Below the pieces are notes generated by a model. The model saw nothing but the letters and a program-made list of their open reading frames with translations, did no database searches and was not told the DNA's origin. From an uncultured Alteromonadaceae bacterium (GTDB taxonomy: Bacteria; Pseudomonadota; Gammaproteobacteria; Enterobacterales; Alteromonadaceae), in contig CANLWS010000005.1 of the NCBI GenBank assembly GCA_947494925.1, forward strand, positions 186,001-250,000: DNA of 64,000 bases, written 5' to 3'. Both the position numbers and the translations under genes were made by a program. This document shows, piece by piece, positions 55,454 through 64,000 of the stretch; position 1 is the first letter of the stretch; each line of letters begins with the position of its first letter.

Positions 55454-58057
55454 TTAAAACTTGTAGGCCGCATTGACATACAAGAAACGACCTTGACCAC
55501 TGTGAGTTGTGTTCACGAACCCAAAGAAATCATGATGACTGAAAGGCGGTTCCTCATTAAACAAGTTAGTCGCCCCCAAAGTCAGAGTGGTTTTATCAAT
55601 GCCCATATAGTTAATCACAAAATCTACTGTGGTAAACGAATCAACAGTTTTGTCACCAAATCCGGCATCTGCATCGCCATCAAACTCTCCAATGTAATTC
55701 ACCGCAACTGACGCGCTTAGGTCATCTTTACGCCAGTCAACAGATGCAGTAAAACGCACTTCGGGTTGTTCAAACTCACCTTCTTGAAGCGCTAAACGTC
55801 GACCACCTTGTGCATCAGGTCTAAACTCTTCGAAATTGAGCACATAATTCATGACATAACCAAAACGGAAGTCACCCGCCTCAGTTTCAAGTCTATAGTT
55901 GATATCTAAATCCAATCCAGATGTTTCCAGGTCACCTATATTCTGAAAGGAATCAAATATTCTGACTATTTCTCCTGGATCGGCAGGGTTAGACGTTGGT
56001 ATACGTTCAACAACTGCCGAATCTAAACCAAAGTTAGTAAGCACAAACTGGGTGTCAGAGTCGATGATATTTTCTATATCGTAACTGTAGTAATCCAAAG
56101 AAAAATCAAGATCTTCAGTAATTTCATAGATAACACCTAGGTTGTAACTTTCGGACTCTTCTGGCCCCAGATTAGGGTTACCGGCAAAGATTGCCGTATA
56201 TTCAGCTGGTTGACACCCCAGTCCCACTGCATCACAACGTGGCTGATCCACTAGGTTAGGAGACTCATCTGTTCGTCCTAAGCCAAGTTGATGTAACGAC
56301 GGTGCCCGGAACGCAGTACCGAAAGATCCACGTAGTGACAAGTTGTCCATAGGAGTGTACAAGAAAGAAATCTTAGGATCCGTAGTGGTGCCGAAATCAC
56401 TATAATCTTCGTGGCGCACAGCTAGCTGCACTTCCAATTGTTCCAGAACTGGAATAGCTAATTCTGCAAAAATGGAGGTATTGTCCCGTCGGCCCTGGGC
56501 CTGTGTGGCTTCTGTACCAAATATATCGCCTCTAAGAAATTGGTCATCCGGATTATCAACTATTGCTTGCTCGCGGTATTCAGCACCAACGGCCAGCATC
56601 AGATCTCCATGCTCCATCTGCATTACTGGTCCGGATATAACCGCGTCAAAGGATTTGTTGGTTGATTTGCCGACACGTGTTGTCACTGTCTCTATAAAAT
56701 CCAAAGATTCTTGTGTATTTTGAGAAGGTTCAAACGGATTCCATAGTCCAGAATCAATAGCTTCCTGAGTACGTCTGGAGTTCGGGAATCCGTCTACACC
56801 ACGTTCTACTGATTCACTTTTAATGTAGCTATAGGCCACTTCCCAGTTCCATTGATCCCACTCTCCTTCAAGTCCGACTATCGCTCGGTAGTAATCAGTA
56901 TCTACGCGTTTTTCACGGTTACCAATATCGACTGTCCGGCGTCGCATGGTCAGGTCCTGACCAAAGAAAGGGTGACTCGGGTCATCCGCAAATGGATGGT
57001 TGGGGTTGTCTCCTGACATAAACAGTTCGTTGAAACTCGGGCTACCTGCACCTCGAATAATTGACTTGGAATTTTGCCCATTTAGCTCTGCAAAGGCAGT
57101 TGTCGTGTCACTTAACTCATATTTACCCATGTAGTTAAAACTGAATCGCTCAGCATCCGGGAACATAGTCATCACAGGTGCATAGTCATAACGACACAAA
57201 TCTCCAACGATCTGATCTGCTGGGCAAACATCGTTGCCGAATGTATCTGGCAATCGATTCGTGGGATCCGATGCCAACGCTATAGTGCCCGGAAAGCCAC
57301 TTGAGCTCCTGAAATCAACCGCATCTGGATCATTAGGTCGCAAGGCGGATTGATTCGCTGAGCGCGAATAATCTCTGTCCCCATACAAGACTTCTTCACG
57401 ATCGAAATAGTCCAAAATGAAGGTATGGCTCGATTTTTCCCCGGATGAGCCCCAAATCAAACTCACATTTTGCTCTTCACCGCCACCATCAGCGGTATCA
57501 CCATATTTGGCTGAAATCTGCGCGCCATCAAAATCATCTTTCAAAATGACATTGATTACACCGGCGATGGCATCTGAACCATAAGTCGCCGAAGCGCCAT
57601 CCTTAAGAATATCAACTCGTTTGATAGCAGCCAGTGGAATATTATTTATGTCCACAAATGCTGTATCAATCCCTTTGGCGAAAGGAGAAACAGATACTCT
57701 GCGTCCGTTTACCAAAATCAGTGTTGAGTCAGCGCCAAGGCCACGCAAAGAAACACTCGAACCACCATTAGCAGTATCGTCACTACTGTTTCCTTGGGTA
57801 GAAAATGTACCTTGTCCTGAAATTGGCAGTTTGGTAAACAAACTGATCAAATCAGTAACGCCGGTATTGGCTATTTGTTCTGCACTAAGCGAAGCGATTG
57901 GAGATGGACCTTCCATATCTGTTCGTTTGATGAGTGAACCGGTAACGCGTATTTTTTCGATGCTTTCATCTTCTTGAGCAATAACAGATGAAGCGCTAAA
58001 GGCAAGATTCACCGCAGCAGCGGTTACAGCAATCTTCATTAACTTATTATTTTTCAT
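55454..58057 (-). CDS. TonB-dependent receptor, probably peptide/organic substrate type
   Basis: An 867-residue outer-membrane receptor. The signal peptide ends SVIAQ. The TonB-box region is EKIRVTGSLIKRTDMEG, and the plug contains VSLRGLGADSTLILVNGRR and DGASATYGSDAIAGVINVIL. The C-terminus ends in the aromatic FLYVNAAYKF. The ATG at 58057 has AAGGGAAC upstream; an in-frame ATG at 58087 is less likely. Plug and barrel style are those of the large oligomer-uptake receptors of alteromonads and xanthomonads. It diverges from an S9 peptidase, so peptide uptake is a fair inference. Confidence 0.92.
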   Translation of the reverse strand: MKNNKLMKIAVTAAAVNLAFSASSVIAQEDESIEKIRVTGSLIKRTDMEGPSPIASLSAEQIANTGVTDLISLFTKLPISGQGTFSTQGNSSDDTANGGSSVSLRGLGADSTLILVNGRRVSVSPFAKGIDTAFVDINNIPLAAIKRVDILKDGASATYGSDAIAGVINVILKDDFDGAQISAKYGDTADGGGEEQNVSLIWGSSGEKSSHTFILDYFDREEVLYGDRDYSRSANQSALRPNDPDAVDFRSSSGFPGTIALASDPTNRLPDTFGNDVCPADQIVGDLCRYDYAPVMTMFPDAERFSFNYMGKYELSDTTTAFAELNGQNSKSIIRGAGSPSFNELFMSGDNPNHPFADDPSHPFFGQDLTMRRRTVDIGNREKRVDTDYYRAIVGLEGEWDQWNWEVAYSYIKSESVERGVDGFPNSRRTQEAIDSGLWNPFEPSQNTQESLDFIETVTTRVGKSTNKSFDAVISGPVMQMEHGDLMLAVGAEYREQAIVDNPDDQFLRGDIFGTEATQAQGRRDNTSIFAELAIPVLEQLEVQLAVRHEDYSDFGTTTDPKISFLYTPMDNLSLRGSFGTAFRAPSLHQLGLGRTDESPNLVDQPRCDAVGLGCQPAEYTAIFAGNPNLGPEESESYNLGVIYEITEDLDFSLDYYSYDIENIIDSDTQFVLTNFGLDSAVVERIPTSNPADPGEIVRIFDSFQNIGDLETSGLDLDINYRLETEAGDFRFGYVMNYVLNFEEFRPDAQGGRRLALQEGEFEQPEVRFTASVDWRKDDLSASVAVNYIGEFDGDADAGFGDKTVDSFTTVDFVINYMGIDKTTLTLGATNLFNEEPPFSHHDFFGFVNTTHSGQGRFLYVNAAYKF

Positions 58058-58478
58058 GTGATGTTCCCTTTTAGTAATCACGTGCAAATGTATTTAGTTT
58101 TTTTGAAGCAGCTTTACTGTTCATAGAACGAACAGTTAAGTGTTTATAACACAAGGTTTTTTTTGATTCCTTCTTTTGAGGTAAAAAATTTTCTTACCTT
58201 ATTGGTAAGATTTCTAGACGGTCTGAAGGTTGCGTTGCATAGACCAACCTTCAAGGTGAAGATGTTAATCGTGCAATTGACGCTCGTTTTTGCAAAACAG
58301 ACGTGAATACACTATTCACTCCAAGCTTGAGCCTAAGTGAAAAGTTGTTTTTTCAAAAACCTGGATTTGTTACAAAAATTGTGCATTTTCATGAATTGAA
58401 ATATCTTCGTCAATAATCACCTTTTTATCAAAATGGTATATACTGCGCGCGGATTCTAAGTAGTAAAAGGATTGCGCC
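58058..58478. other. 421-bp divergent promoter region, TonB receptor/S9 peptidase
   Basis: No gene seen. TCTTACC-TTATT-GGTAAGA at 58192-58210 is a perfect 7-bp inverted repeat about 135 bases upstream of the receptor start and is a candidate operator. A TATACT hexamer at 58439-58444, 35 bases before the peptidase ATG, could be its -10 site. Confidence 0.55.
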
Positions 58479-60404
58479 ATGAAAGGATTATTCACTCTTT
58501 GCATTTTATCTCTGGCATTTTTATCATTGCCAGGCCCGGCTTCTGAGCTCCCTGTTGAAAGCTTTAGTCGGCTACCTCAGTTCCAAAAAACCAAAATTTC
58601 TCCTGATGGAAAGCACGTTGCGTTTATTGAAAACATCAGCGCAACCGGACAGTCAGTTTTAAGCAGTTTTGATTTGGAAAAGGGCGTGAAAAGGCCTTTG
58701 GTCAATTCAGACAACGAATCCATTAAAATAAACTGGTATAAATGGGCAAATAATAAAACGCTACTGATAAGTGGCATTTTCGCAGACTTTCGTGGTCGGG
58801 TAAAAACAACAGAGACTAGGTTATTTGCCGTTGAAGCTGATGGCTCTGATAAAAATACCAGGGTGCTGATCAAACCGAGAGCAGGATCTCTTGGTGGTGA
58901 ACATTTATCGCAGTTTCAAGACAATGTCGTAGACCTGTTACCTGATGATAACGACCACATCTTGGTGGCGATTGATCTCGACAAACCTAACCAGCCTTCG
59001 GTCTACAAACTCAATATCTACAGCAACAAGAAATCACGTATTTTTAAAGGTAAACGTATGATCCGTAGTTTTATGACGGATCAACAAAGCAGACTCCGAT
59101 TAGCCAAAAGCGTGAGTTACAAAACAGGTGTCACCAAGATCCTTGTTCGTGCAAAGGAAGGAAGCAATTGGGAAACGCTTTTCGAATACAACGCGCTTGA
59201 AGAGCCAGGAATTACGCCACTAGGCTTTGCTCTGGATCATGACACTCTTTATTACAATGAATACTACAATGATAAGAAAGCCATTTTCAAAATTGGTTTG
59301 AAAGATAAACTGAAGGAATTGGTTTTCAGCGACCCTGACTATGATGTCAATGGCAGTCTGATTTACTCGCGGAAAACCCGTGATGTCATTGGCATCAATC
59401 ATTCGAACAGCAGCAATGGCCGCATTTATTGGGACAAGGACAGGGAGAAGTTACAAAAAGGTCTTGATCAATTGTTACCCGATACTAGCAATTATCTCGT
59501 GCATTTTAGCCAGGATCAGAACAGGTATATCCTCTACACTGAAAACGATTTTACGCCAGGAAAATATTATTTTGGTGATCGTAAAAACCAACAGTTGGCA
59601 CAATTGTTTGAACAATACCCTGAATTAGTCCCCAGTGTTTTAACCAAACATAAGCTGGTTACGTACACTGCTAGAGATGGCACCTTAATTGAAGGCTACC
59701 TGACTCTGCCAAAAGGATTAAAAGCACCAATACCGACAATCTTGCACCCCCATGGAGGACCTGGCGCTCGAGACCATTCAGGTTTTGACTACTGGACGTC
59801 TTTTTTCACTAACAGAGGCTACGCAGTATTCAGGCCCAATTTTCGAGGCTCTTCAGGTTATGGTTATGAGTTTGCAAAAAGTCAGATGAAAAGTTGGGGA
59901 ATGGAAATGCAGGATGATCTGACGGATGCTACCCAATGGCTCATTGATGAAAAAATAGCTGATCCTGAAAAAATATGTGTCGTCGGCGCGAGCTATGGCG
60001 GTTATGCCGCACTAATGGCAACAGTAAAAACACCTGAATTATTCAAATGTGCAGTCAGTTTTGCTGGTGTCTCAAATCTTAAAAAATTGGTTGTGAAAAG
60101 CCGAAGGTATCTGGGCTCCAAGTTTGTTAAAAATCAAATTGGTGATGATTATGATGATCTTGAGGCAAGGTCGCCTTATTATTCAGTTGAAAAAATCACA
60201 GCGCCTATTTTGGTGATACATGGCGAACAGGATCGCGTTGTTGACGTTGAACAGTCAAAGATAATGGTCGATGAACTGCAGGACCAAAACAAGCAAGTGG
60301 AATATATTGAACTGGAAAATGGCGACCACTATTTGTCTATTCAGCGAAACCGCCACTTAGCGTTCAATGCGATAGACAAATTTTTAAGAAAACACCTAAA
60401 CTGA
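58479..60404 (+). CDS. S9 family (prolyl oligopeptidase-like) exported peptidase
   Basis: A 641-residue serine peptidase with a signal peptide ending GPASE. The N-terminal two thirds form a beta-propeller-like region, and the C-terminal alpha/beta hydrolase domain carries the triad: Ser505 in GASYGGYAAL, Asp585 in HGEQDRVVD and His617 in NGDHYLS. Conserved HPHGGPGARD precedes the oxyanion site. It probably trims oligopeptides in the periplasm. It diverges from the TonB receptor, suggesting that uptake and digestion work together. Confidence 0.92.
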   Translation: MKGLFTLCILSLAFLSLPGPASELPVESFSRLPQFQKTKISPDGKHVAFIENISATGQSVLSSFDLEKGVKRPLVNSDNESIKINWYKWANNKTLLISGIFADFRGRVKTTETRLFAVEADGSDKNTRVLIKPRAGSLGGEHLSQFQDNVVDLLPDDNDHILVAIDLDKPNQPSVYKLNIYSNKKSRIFKGKRMIRSFMTDQQSRLRLAKSVSYKTGVTKILVRAKEGSNWETLFEYNALEEPGITPLGFALDHDTLYYNEYYNDKKAIFKIGLKDKLKELVFSDPDYDVNGSLIYSRKTRDVIGINHSNSSNGRIYWDKDREKLQKGLDQLLPDTSNYLVHFSQDQNRYILYTENDFTPGKYYFGDRKNQQLAQLFEQYPELVPSVLTKHKLVTYTARDGTLIEGYLTLPKGLKAPIPTILHPHGGPGARDHSGFDYWTSFFTNRGYAVFRPNFRGSSGYGYEFAKSQMKSWGMEMQDDLTDATQWLIDEKIADPEKICVVGASYGGYAALMATVKTPELFKCAVSFAGVSNLKKLVVKSRRYLGSKFVKNQIGDDYDDLEARSPYYSVEKITAPILVIHGEQDRVVDVEQSKIMVDELQDQNKQVEYIELENGDHYLSIQRNRHLAFNAIDKFLRKHLN

Positions 60405-60461
60405 CCTGAAGCGCCCGCACAAAGTTACGTACCGCCATTGTTCAATATCTGAGTATAGTTA

Positions 60462-61046
60462 TTAAATTTTGGCCAGGTCTTTAATAACGCCATTTCGTAA
60501 ACTGTATATCCAGCTGTGGATATGCAGTTGCTGTCCACGCATGAAGGCATCTTTAACTATGCTGTTTCGTCTGACATTTTCAGCTTGCTCAAGCACATTG
60601 AGTTCGCACATTCTGGCAGAACGTTTCTCGCCCTCTAAAAGGGCTAATTCTTCTCGATGTTTGTAGGCCAGATCTTTTATATGGCCTAACCAGTTGTCAA
60701 TTAGACCAAATCGTTGGTCACCCAAGGCTGCTTCTACACCACCGCATCCATAGTGACCACAAACAATGACATGTTTGACTTTAAGCACATCCACAGCATA
60801 CTGAAGAACCGAAAGACAGTTAAAGTCTGTGTGCACCACCAGATTAGCCACATTGCGGTGGACGAAGATATCACCAGGTAACAGACCTACGATCTGATTG
60901 GCCGGCACTCGGCTATCTGCGCACCCAATCCAAAGGTATTGTGGTGTTTGCCGTTCTGCAAGTTTGTTGAAATAATCCGGATCATCGGCCTTAATACTTT
61001 CTGCCCATTCCTGATTATTTTTTATTAACTGATTGATTTCATTCAT
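60462..61046 (-). CDS. can: Beta-class carbonic anhydrase
   Basis: It interconverts CO2 and bicarbonate in the cytosol. The 194-residue protein has zinc ligands Cys42, His98 and Cys101 (WIGCADSRVPAN; VCGHYGCGGVEAA) with the Asp44-Arg46 dyad. This is the Escherichia coli Can-like group. It stands alone, tail to tail with the S9 peptidase gene. Confidence 0.94.
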   Translation of the reverse strand: MNEINQLIKNNQEWAESIKADDPDYFNKLAERQTPQYLWIGCADSRVPANQIVGLLPGDIFVHRNVANLVVHTDFNCLSVLQYAVDVLKVKHVIVCGHYGCGGVEAALGDQRFGLIDNWLGHIKDLAYKHREELALLEGEKRSARMCELNVLEQAENVRRNSIVKDAFMRGQQLHIHSWIYSLRNGVIKDLAKI

Positions 61047-61118
61047 TTCGTTACTCTAATCTATGTTACAAGATAATCCCACCACTACTAGGTCTGACCT
61101 GAATTGGAATCACTCAAC

Positions 61119-61568
61119 ATGACAGTTATTTACAGACAGGCTTCACTGGCTGATTTGCCAGCACTTGCAACACTGTTTGATGGTTATCGTGTCTACTATC
61201 GACAAACCAGTGATTTAACATTGGCCAGGAAGTTTGTTGAAACGCGTTTGAAGAGCCAGGATTCAACCATTTTCGTCGCAAACAAGGATCAAAATACGCT
61301 ACTGGGATTTGTTCAGCTTTATCCCATTTTCAGCTCTGTGAGTGCGCGCTCGAGTTTACTTTTAAACGATCTGTTTGTCGCAGAAAATGCCAGAAAACAT
61401 GGAATTGGAAAAGGGCTAATGAACAAAGCAACTGAGTATGGTCGTTCAAAAGGTGTGTGTTGGATTATGTTACAAACCGAAAAAACTAATTCGGGTGCGC
61501 AATCTCTCTACGAATCCTTGGGCTACCAACGGGATAAAGATTGCTATTACTACTATTTAACCACCTGA
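61119..61568 (+). CDS. GNAT family N-acetyltransferase
   Basis: A 149-residue acetyltransferase. The acetyl-CoA-binding segment is LFVAENARKHGIGKGLMNKA, followed by LQTEKTNSGAQSLYESLGYQ. The ATG at 61119 is preferred, with GGAA upstream, over a TTG at 61104. The compact single-domain form acts on small molecules or protein N-termini in various family members; the target here is unknown. Confidence 0.86.
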   Translation: MTVIYRQASLADLPALATLFDGYRVYYRQTSDLTLARKFVETRLKSQDSTIFVANKDQNTLLGFVQLYPIFSSVSARSSLLLNDLFVAENARKHGIGKGLMNKATEYGRSKGVCWIMLQTEKTNSGAQSLYESLGYQRDKDCYYYYLTT

Positions 61569-61581
61569 CATTCTGCAAGGT

Positions 61582-62151
61582 TTATTTCATTTGCTCTTCA
61601 AGTTTAATCAGCTCAGTTCTGAATTTGTCTATGCGACGACTTGCCCATATCCACATGATTGGAAGACTAATTGCTAAAACCAGTCCTGAATAAAGCACTT
61701 TGCGCAGGAGCCGTTCCCACTCAAAGGTGTCAGCCAGATAAAACCCCCCGTACATCACAATAAATATGGGTGGAATAGCAATAGTCGAATATTTGGCTGC
61801 TTGCGCTATTTTAATATTTTGTTTGTATTGACGTGCAATGCTAGTCAGATAATTGCTGGTGGATTCGAATTTGGCCTGAAAAGTAAATCGCCTGAGCCAG
61901 ATTACATAAGCGCTGAACCCTGTTCCGATAATGCAGATCACCACCAAAGAAATAAAAACCAGTCGCTCCACTTCTGAATAGAAAAACCAAAGTAAAAATG
62001 GCATTGCCAGTACAGGGGCTAAATCCAACAGAATATAAAAATATTGTTTGTAGCGGATCTTGCGCCACTGTTTCTTTAATTTGGCCAGATCAAATTTGAC
62101 AACTTCCTGTTGTTGCCACAAATCGCGCAGCGGATCGTTGTTATCTGTCAT
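61582..62151 (-). CDS. Membrane protein partner of ECF sigma factor (putative anti-sigma)
   Basis: A 189-residue protein. A cytosolic N-terminal stretch (NNDPLRDLWQQQEVVKFDLAK) is followed by four hydrophobic helices in two pairs (about 37-57, 63-85, 120-140, 148-168) and a charged tail. Its ATG overlaps the stop of the sigma factor gene by 11 bases, the usual arrangement for a sigma factor and its membrane regulator. No zinc anti-sigma motif (HxxxCxxC) is visible, so the anti-sigma role is inferred from position only. Confidence 0.6.
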   Translation of the reverse strand: MTDNNDPLRDLWQQQEVVKFDLAKLKKQWRKIRYKQYFYILLDLAPVLAMPFLLWFFYSEVERLVFISLVVICIIGTGFSAYVIWLRRFTFQAKFESTSNYLTSIARQYKQNIKIAQAAKYSTIAIPPIFIVMYGGFYLADTFEWERLLRKVLYSGLVLAISLPIMWIWASRRIDKFRTELIKLEEQMK

Positions 62152-62689
62152 CTTGTACTTTCTCCATGAGCGTCTTTTTTGCGCGGTTGAGGATCACACC
62201 CACATTGGAAACTGAAATTCCGCACACTTCCGCGATTTCCTGGTAACTCAATCCTTCCATCGACATAGTGACTATTTGTTTGTTCTGGATTGATAATTCA
62301 CGGACAGCCTGCAAAAGGCGCTCAAGCTGATTTTTTTGTTGAGTTGAAGCCTCGACCGAACGAGTAGAACTTGCTAACGGCGAGGAGACTTCACAATAAC
62401 TATCACTTTTCGGTTGTTTTGCGTGATAGGCCACATGATTTACCGCTCTATTATGTGCGATACGGACGATATATGTCTTAACACTGCTGTCGCCCTTGAA
62501 GCGCGATAGTGCCTGCCAGACAGCCAGACTGATTTCCTGTAACAACTCTTGCTGAAGGTGCGTATTGGCTTCATAACTTGAAGCTATACGGCTTAACAGT
62601 GGATTGTATTCCTCTAAAAGCGTTGCAAAATCCTGTATCAAAGCTGTCCTGTTCGCCCGAAAGTGATAATGGTTATAGGTGGTAGTCAA
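62141..62689 (-). CDS. ECF-type RNA polymerase sigma factor
   Basis: A 182-residue sigma-70 family protein with region 2 (LLQEISLAVWQALSRFKGDS, then VKTYIVRIAHNRAVNHV) and region 4 (LSIQNKQIVTMSMEGLSYQE, then IAEVCGISVSNVGVILNRAK), joined by a short linker. The frame has an upstream stop, and the only plausible start near the 5' end is the TTG at 62689, so the start is uncertain. It is coupled to the downstream membrane protein gene. The signal sensed is unknown. Confidence 0.88.
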   Translation of the reverse strand: MTTTYNHYHFRANRTALIQDFATLLEEYNPLLSRIASSYEANTHLQQELLQEISLAVWQALSRFKGDSSVKTYIVRIAHNRAVNHVAYHAKQPKSDSYCEVSSPLASSTRSVEASTQQKNQLERLLQAVRELSIQNKQIVTMSMEGLSYQEIAEVCGISVSNVGVILNRAKKTLMEKVQDDR

Positions 62690-62823
62690 CCATCATACAA
62701 AAACCTTACACATTTTTTTAATATTTATTCTGTCGTACTGACTAACAGGTTTGTTGCATCCAAATCGCGCACTGGTGTCGTCTAATCAAGCGAACACTTT
62801 TAAAAAATAAGGAAAGTAACAAA

Positions 62824-63588
62824 GTGAAAGCAGCAAAAATGACAACCTTCTTGATCGCAACAATGATAGGTGCAACAACAGGCCTGAATGTGCAAGCCTC
62901 AAACGAACCGCAAAGCCCACAAGAAGCCGAAGCATTATTCTGGCAGGCCTACAATTCATGCGATATTGCGAAGATGAAATCACTACTTTCGAAAGACATT
63001 GAGTTTTACCACGACAAAAACGGCCTTACGAAAACTGCTGATAATCTTCTAGGATCAATTCAGAAGAATCTCTGCAGTGGCCCCATCAGGCTAAGAAGGG
63101 AGGCCAGACCGCAAACTGTGGCTTTTTTCCCATTGAACGATTTTGGCGCTATCGCTTCAGGTGAACATTTATTTTATGTCAACCAGCAAGGTAGAGAAGA
63201 ACGTCTCGACGGCATCGCTAAGTTTACCCACGTATGGCACCTCGACAAAGGAAGCTGGAAGATAAGCCGTGTACTTAGCTATGATCACAAGCCAGCGATG
63301 GTTGAATTGACTTCTTCGGCGCAATTATCGGCAAATGAACTGAGTAAATTTGCCGGTTCCTATCAGGGACCTCAGACCGGAAAAGTGACTATTCAGCCGT
63401 TAGATAACGCATTGCAGATGAACGCAGGCGAAATGCAAATACCCATTTATCCACAAAGTGAAACAATGTTTTTTCATAAACAAGGGCCACTTACTTTTGA
63501 ATTCGTCGCAGACAGCGGCGACATATTTAATAAAATGGTGGTGCGCGAGAATGGCAAAGTTGTAGAAGAAGTCCTTCGCATTGACTAA
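62824..63588 (+). CDS. Secreted NTF2-like (DUF4440-type) protein
   Basis: A 254-residue exported protein. The signal peptide ends NVQAS. Residues about 30-155 form an NTF2-like/DUF4440 fold (EAEALFWQAYNSCDIAKMKS; HVWHLDKGSWKISRVLSYDH), and residues 170-254 form a beta-rich DUF3471-like tail (LSKFAGSYQGPQTGKVTIQP). A GTG at 62824 with AAGGAAAG upstream is the start; an ATG at 62839 is the alternative. It lies between two sigma factor modules on the opposite strand. No enzymatic residues can be named. Confidence 0.75.
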   Translation: MKAAKMTTFLIATMIGATTGLNVQASNEPQSPQEAEALFWQAYNSCDIAKMKSLLSKDIEFYHDKNGLTKTADNLLGSIQKNLCSGPIRLRREARPQTVAFFPLNDFGAIASGEHLFYVNQQGREERLDGIAKFTHVWHLDKGSWKISRVLSYDHKPAMVELTSSAQLSANELSKFAGSYQGPQTGKVTIQPLDNALQMNAGEMQIPIYPQSETMFFHKQGPLTFEFVADSGDIFNKMVVRENGKVVEEVLRID

Positions 63589-63594
63589 GTCTGG

Positions 63595-63903
63595 CTAATT
63601 TTCACCAATCATCAACAAGGCAACAATAGGTGTAAGCAATGCAACTATCACCGTTGTTGCCACTGATATATTGGTGGCTAAGGGGTATTCCAGCAGAGAT
63701 GCCAATTGAAAATAGGGGAAAAAACTCACGCAAATTAAACTTGCCGCGACTAGAGCCAACCTGATGATCCAGCGATTCCTTGCTTGTTCAGACTGTATTT
63801 TTTCCAGCGTGCGTTGGGTAAACCCTTCATCATCTATTTTGGTTGTTGACTCAACGAGCAAGTCTTCAATCAGATTTTCATTTATCTCATCGATTGGTTT
63901 CAT
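63595..63903 (-). CDS. Two-helix membrane partner of ECF sigma factor
   Basis: A 102-residue protein. A cytosolic N-terminal region with DDEGFTQRTLEKIQ, a pattern often seen at the start of small sigma-linked membrane proteins, is followed by two hydrophobic helices (about 46-66 and 72-98). AGGAGG lies just upstream of the ATG at 63903, which overlaps the stop of the sigma factor gene (ATGA). An anti-sigma role is inferred from this coupling only. Confidence 0.6.
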   Translation of the reverse strand: MKPIDEINENLIEDLLVESTTKIDDEGFTQRTLEKIQSEQARNRWIIRLALVAASLICVSFFPYFQLASLLEYPLATNISVATTVIVALLTPIVALLMIGEN

Positions 63904-64000
63904 TGTTCCTCCTGTAGATGTTTTTGCCACACCCTCAATTGTTGTTTAAGGACTTCTCTTCCTCTGGCTATATGAGACTTCACTGTGCCTATTGGCAGCG
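63900..64000 (-). CDS. ECF sigma factor, C-terminal fragment (5' end outside window)
   Basis: The last 32 codons of a sigma-70 family protein. LPIGTVKSHIARGREVLKQQ is the recognition helix and following helix of region 4.2, typical of ECF sigma factors, and the stop overlaps the next gene's ATG. The gene continues beyond position 64000. Confidence 0.85.
   Translation of the reverse strand, partial: LPIGTVKSHIARGREVLKQQLRVWQKHLQEEQ

Noticed and set aside
1-64000. CRISPR arrays, insertion sequences, prophage or integron features
   Set aside because: No regularly spaced repeats, transposase or integrase motifs, or terminal inverted repeats with target duplications were seen by eye.

Overview
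The window looks like a chromosomal segment of a marine gammaproteobacterium of the Alteromonadales, probably Alteromonadaceae. This is inferred from gene content and order: TonB receptors beside S9 peptidases, a cox/cta cluster next to lexA, bioH-comF-nfuA, fkpA near slyX, lexA near plsB, and ilvEDA/ilvY/ilvC with comM. I see no rRNA or tRNA gene, insertion sequence, prophage or CRISPR array. The window opens inside a TonB receptor gene and closes inside a sigma factor gene.

Layout. 1-5.8 kb: 3' part of a TonB receptor gene with a small exported partner, a PEP-mutase-family protein, a P-loop kinase-like protein, and a tight minus-strand set (WD40 lipoprotein, SlyX, GFA protein, small ferredoxin-fold protein). 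6-11.4 kb: FkpA, GreB, an orphan periplasmic solute-binding protein and Tex. 11.4-21.3 kb: an HEQAH putative metalloprotease with a flagellar-rod-like small protein, BioH, ComF, an M14 carboxypeptidase, NfuA behind an IscR-like site, a MATE transporter, a DUF3313 lipoprotein and GltS. 21.5-29.8 kb: a tripartite RND pump followed closely by a patatin-like lipoprotein and a two-helix K+ channel, then a polysaccharide deacetylase. 29.8-38.8 kb: an aa3/caa3-type cytochrome c oxidase cluster with heme A synthesis and copper-assembly genes. 39-43.6 kb: lexA with two SOS boxes and a co-transcribed Cys-rich protein, a second orphan solute-binding protein, and plsB. 43.6-53.1 kb: branched-chain amino acid synthesis (ilvE-ilvD-ilvA behind an attenuator, and divergent ilvY/ilvC), with comM and a TRIC-family protein between them. 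53.1-64 kb: an orphan small protein behind a palindrome-rich leader, a Bcr/CflA exporter, a divergent TonB receptor/S9 peptidase pair, a beta-carbonic anhydrase, a GNAT protein, and two ECF sigma factor/membrane-partner pairs flanking a secreted NTF2-like protein.

The genes are mostly core metabolism and respiration. The parts I find most informative are non-coding or too small for routine gene calling: a 24-codon Ile/Val-rich ilv leader peptide with its terminator (48104-48233), a 25-bp palindrome just upstream of it, an IscR type-1-like operator at nfuA, paired SOS boxes at lexA, an FNR-like box upstream of coxB, and an IlvY-type operator. Among proteins, a Sco-like CxxxC protein in the oxidase cluster, an RND permease with altered proton-relay residues, and the RND-patatin-K+ channel gene set stand out. 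I found no clear defence or mobile system. All functional calls come from reading motifs by eye; no database search was run.
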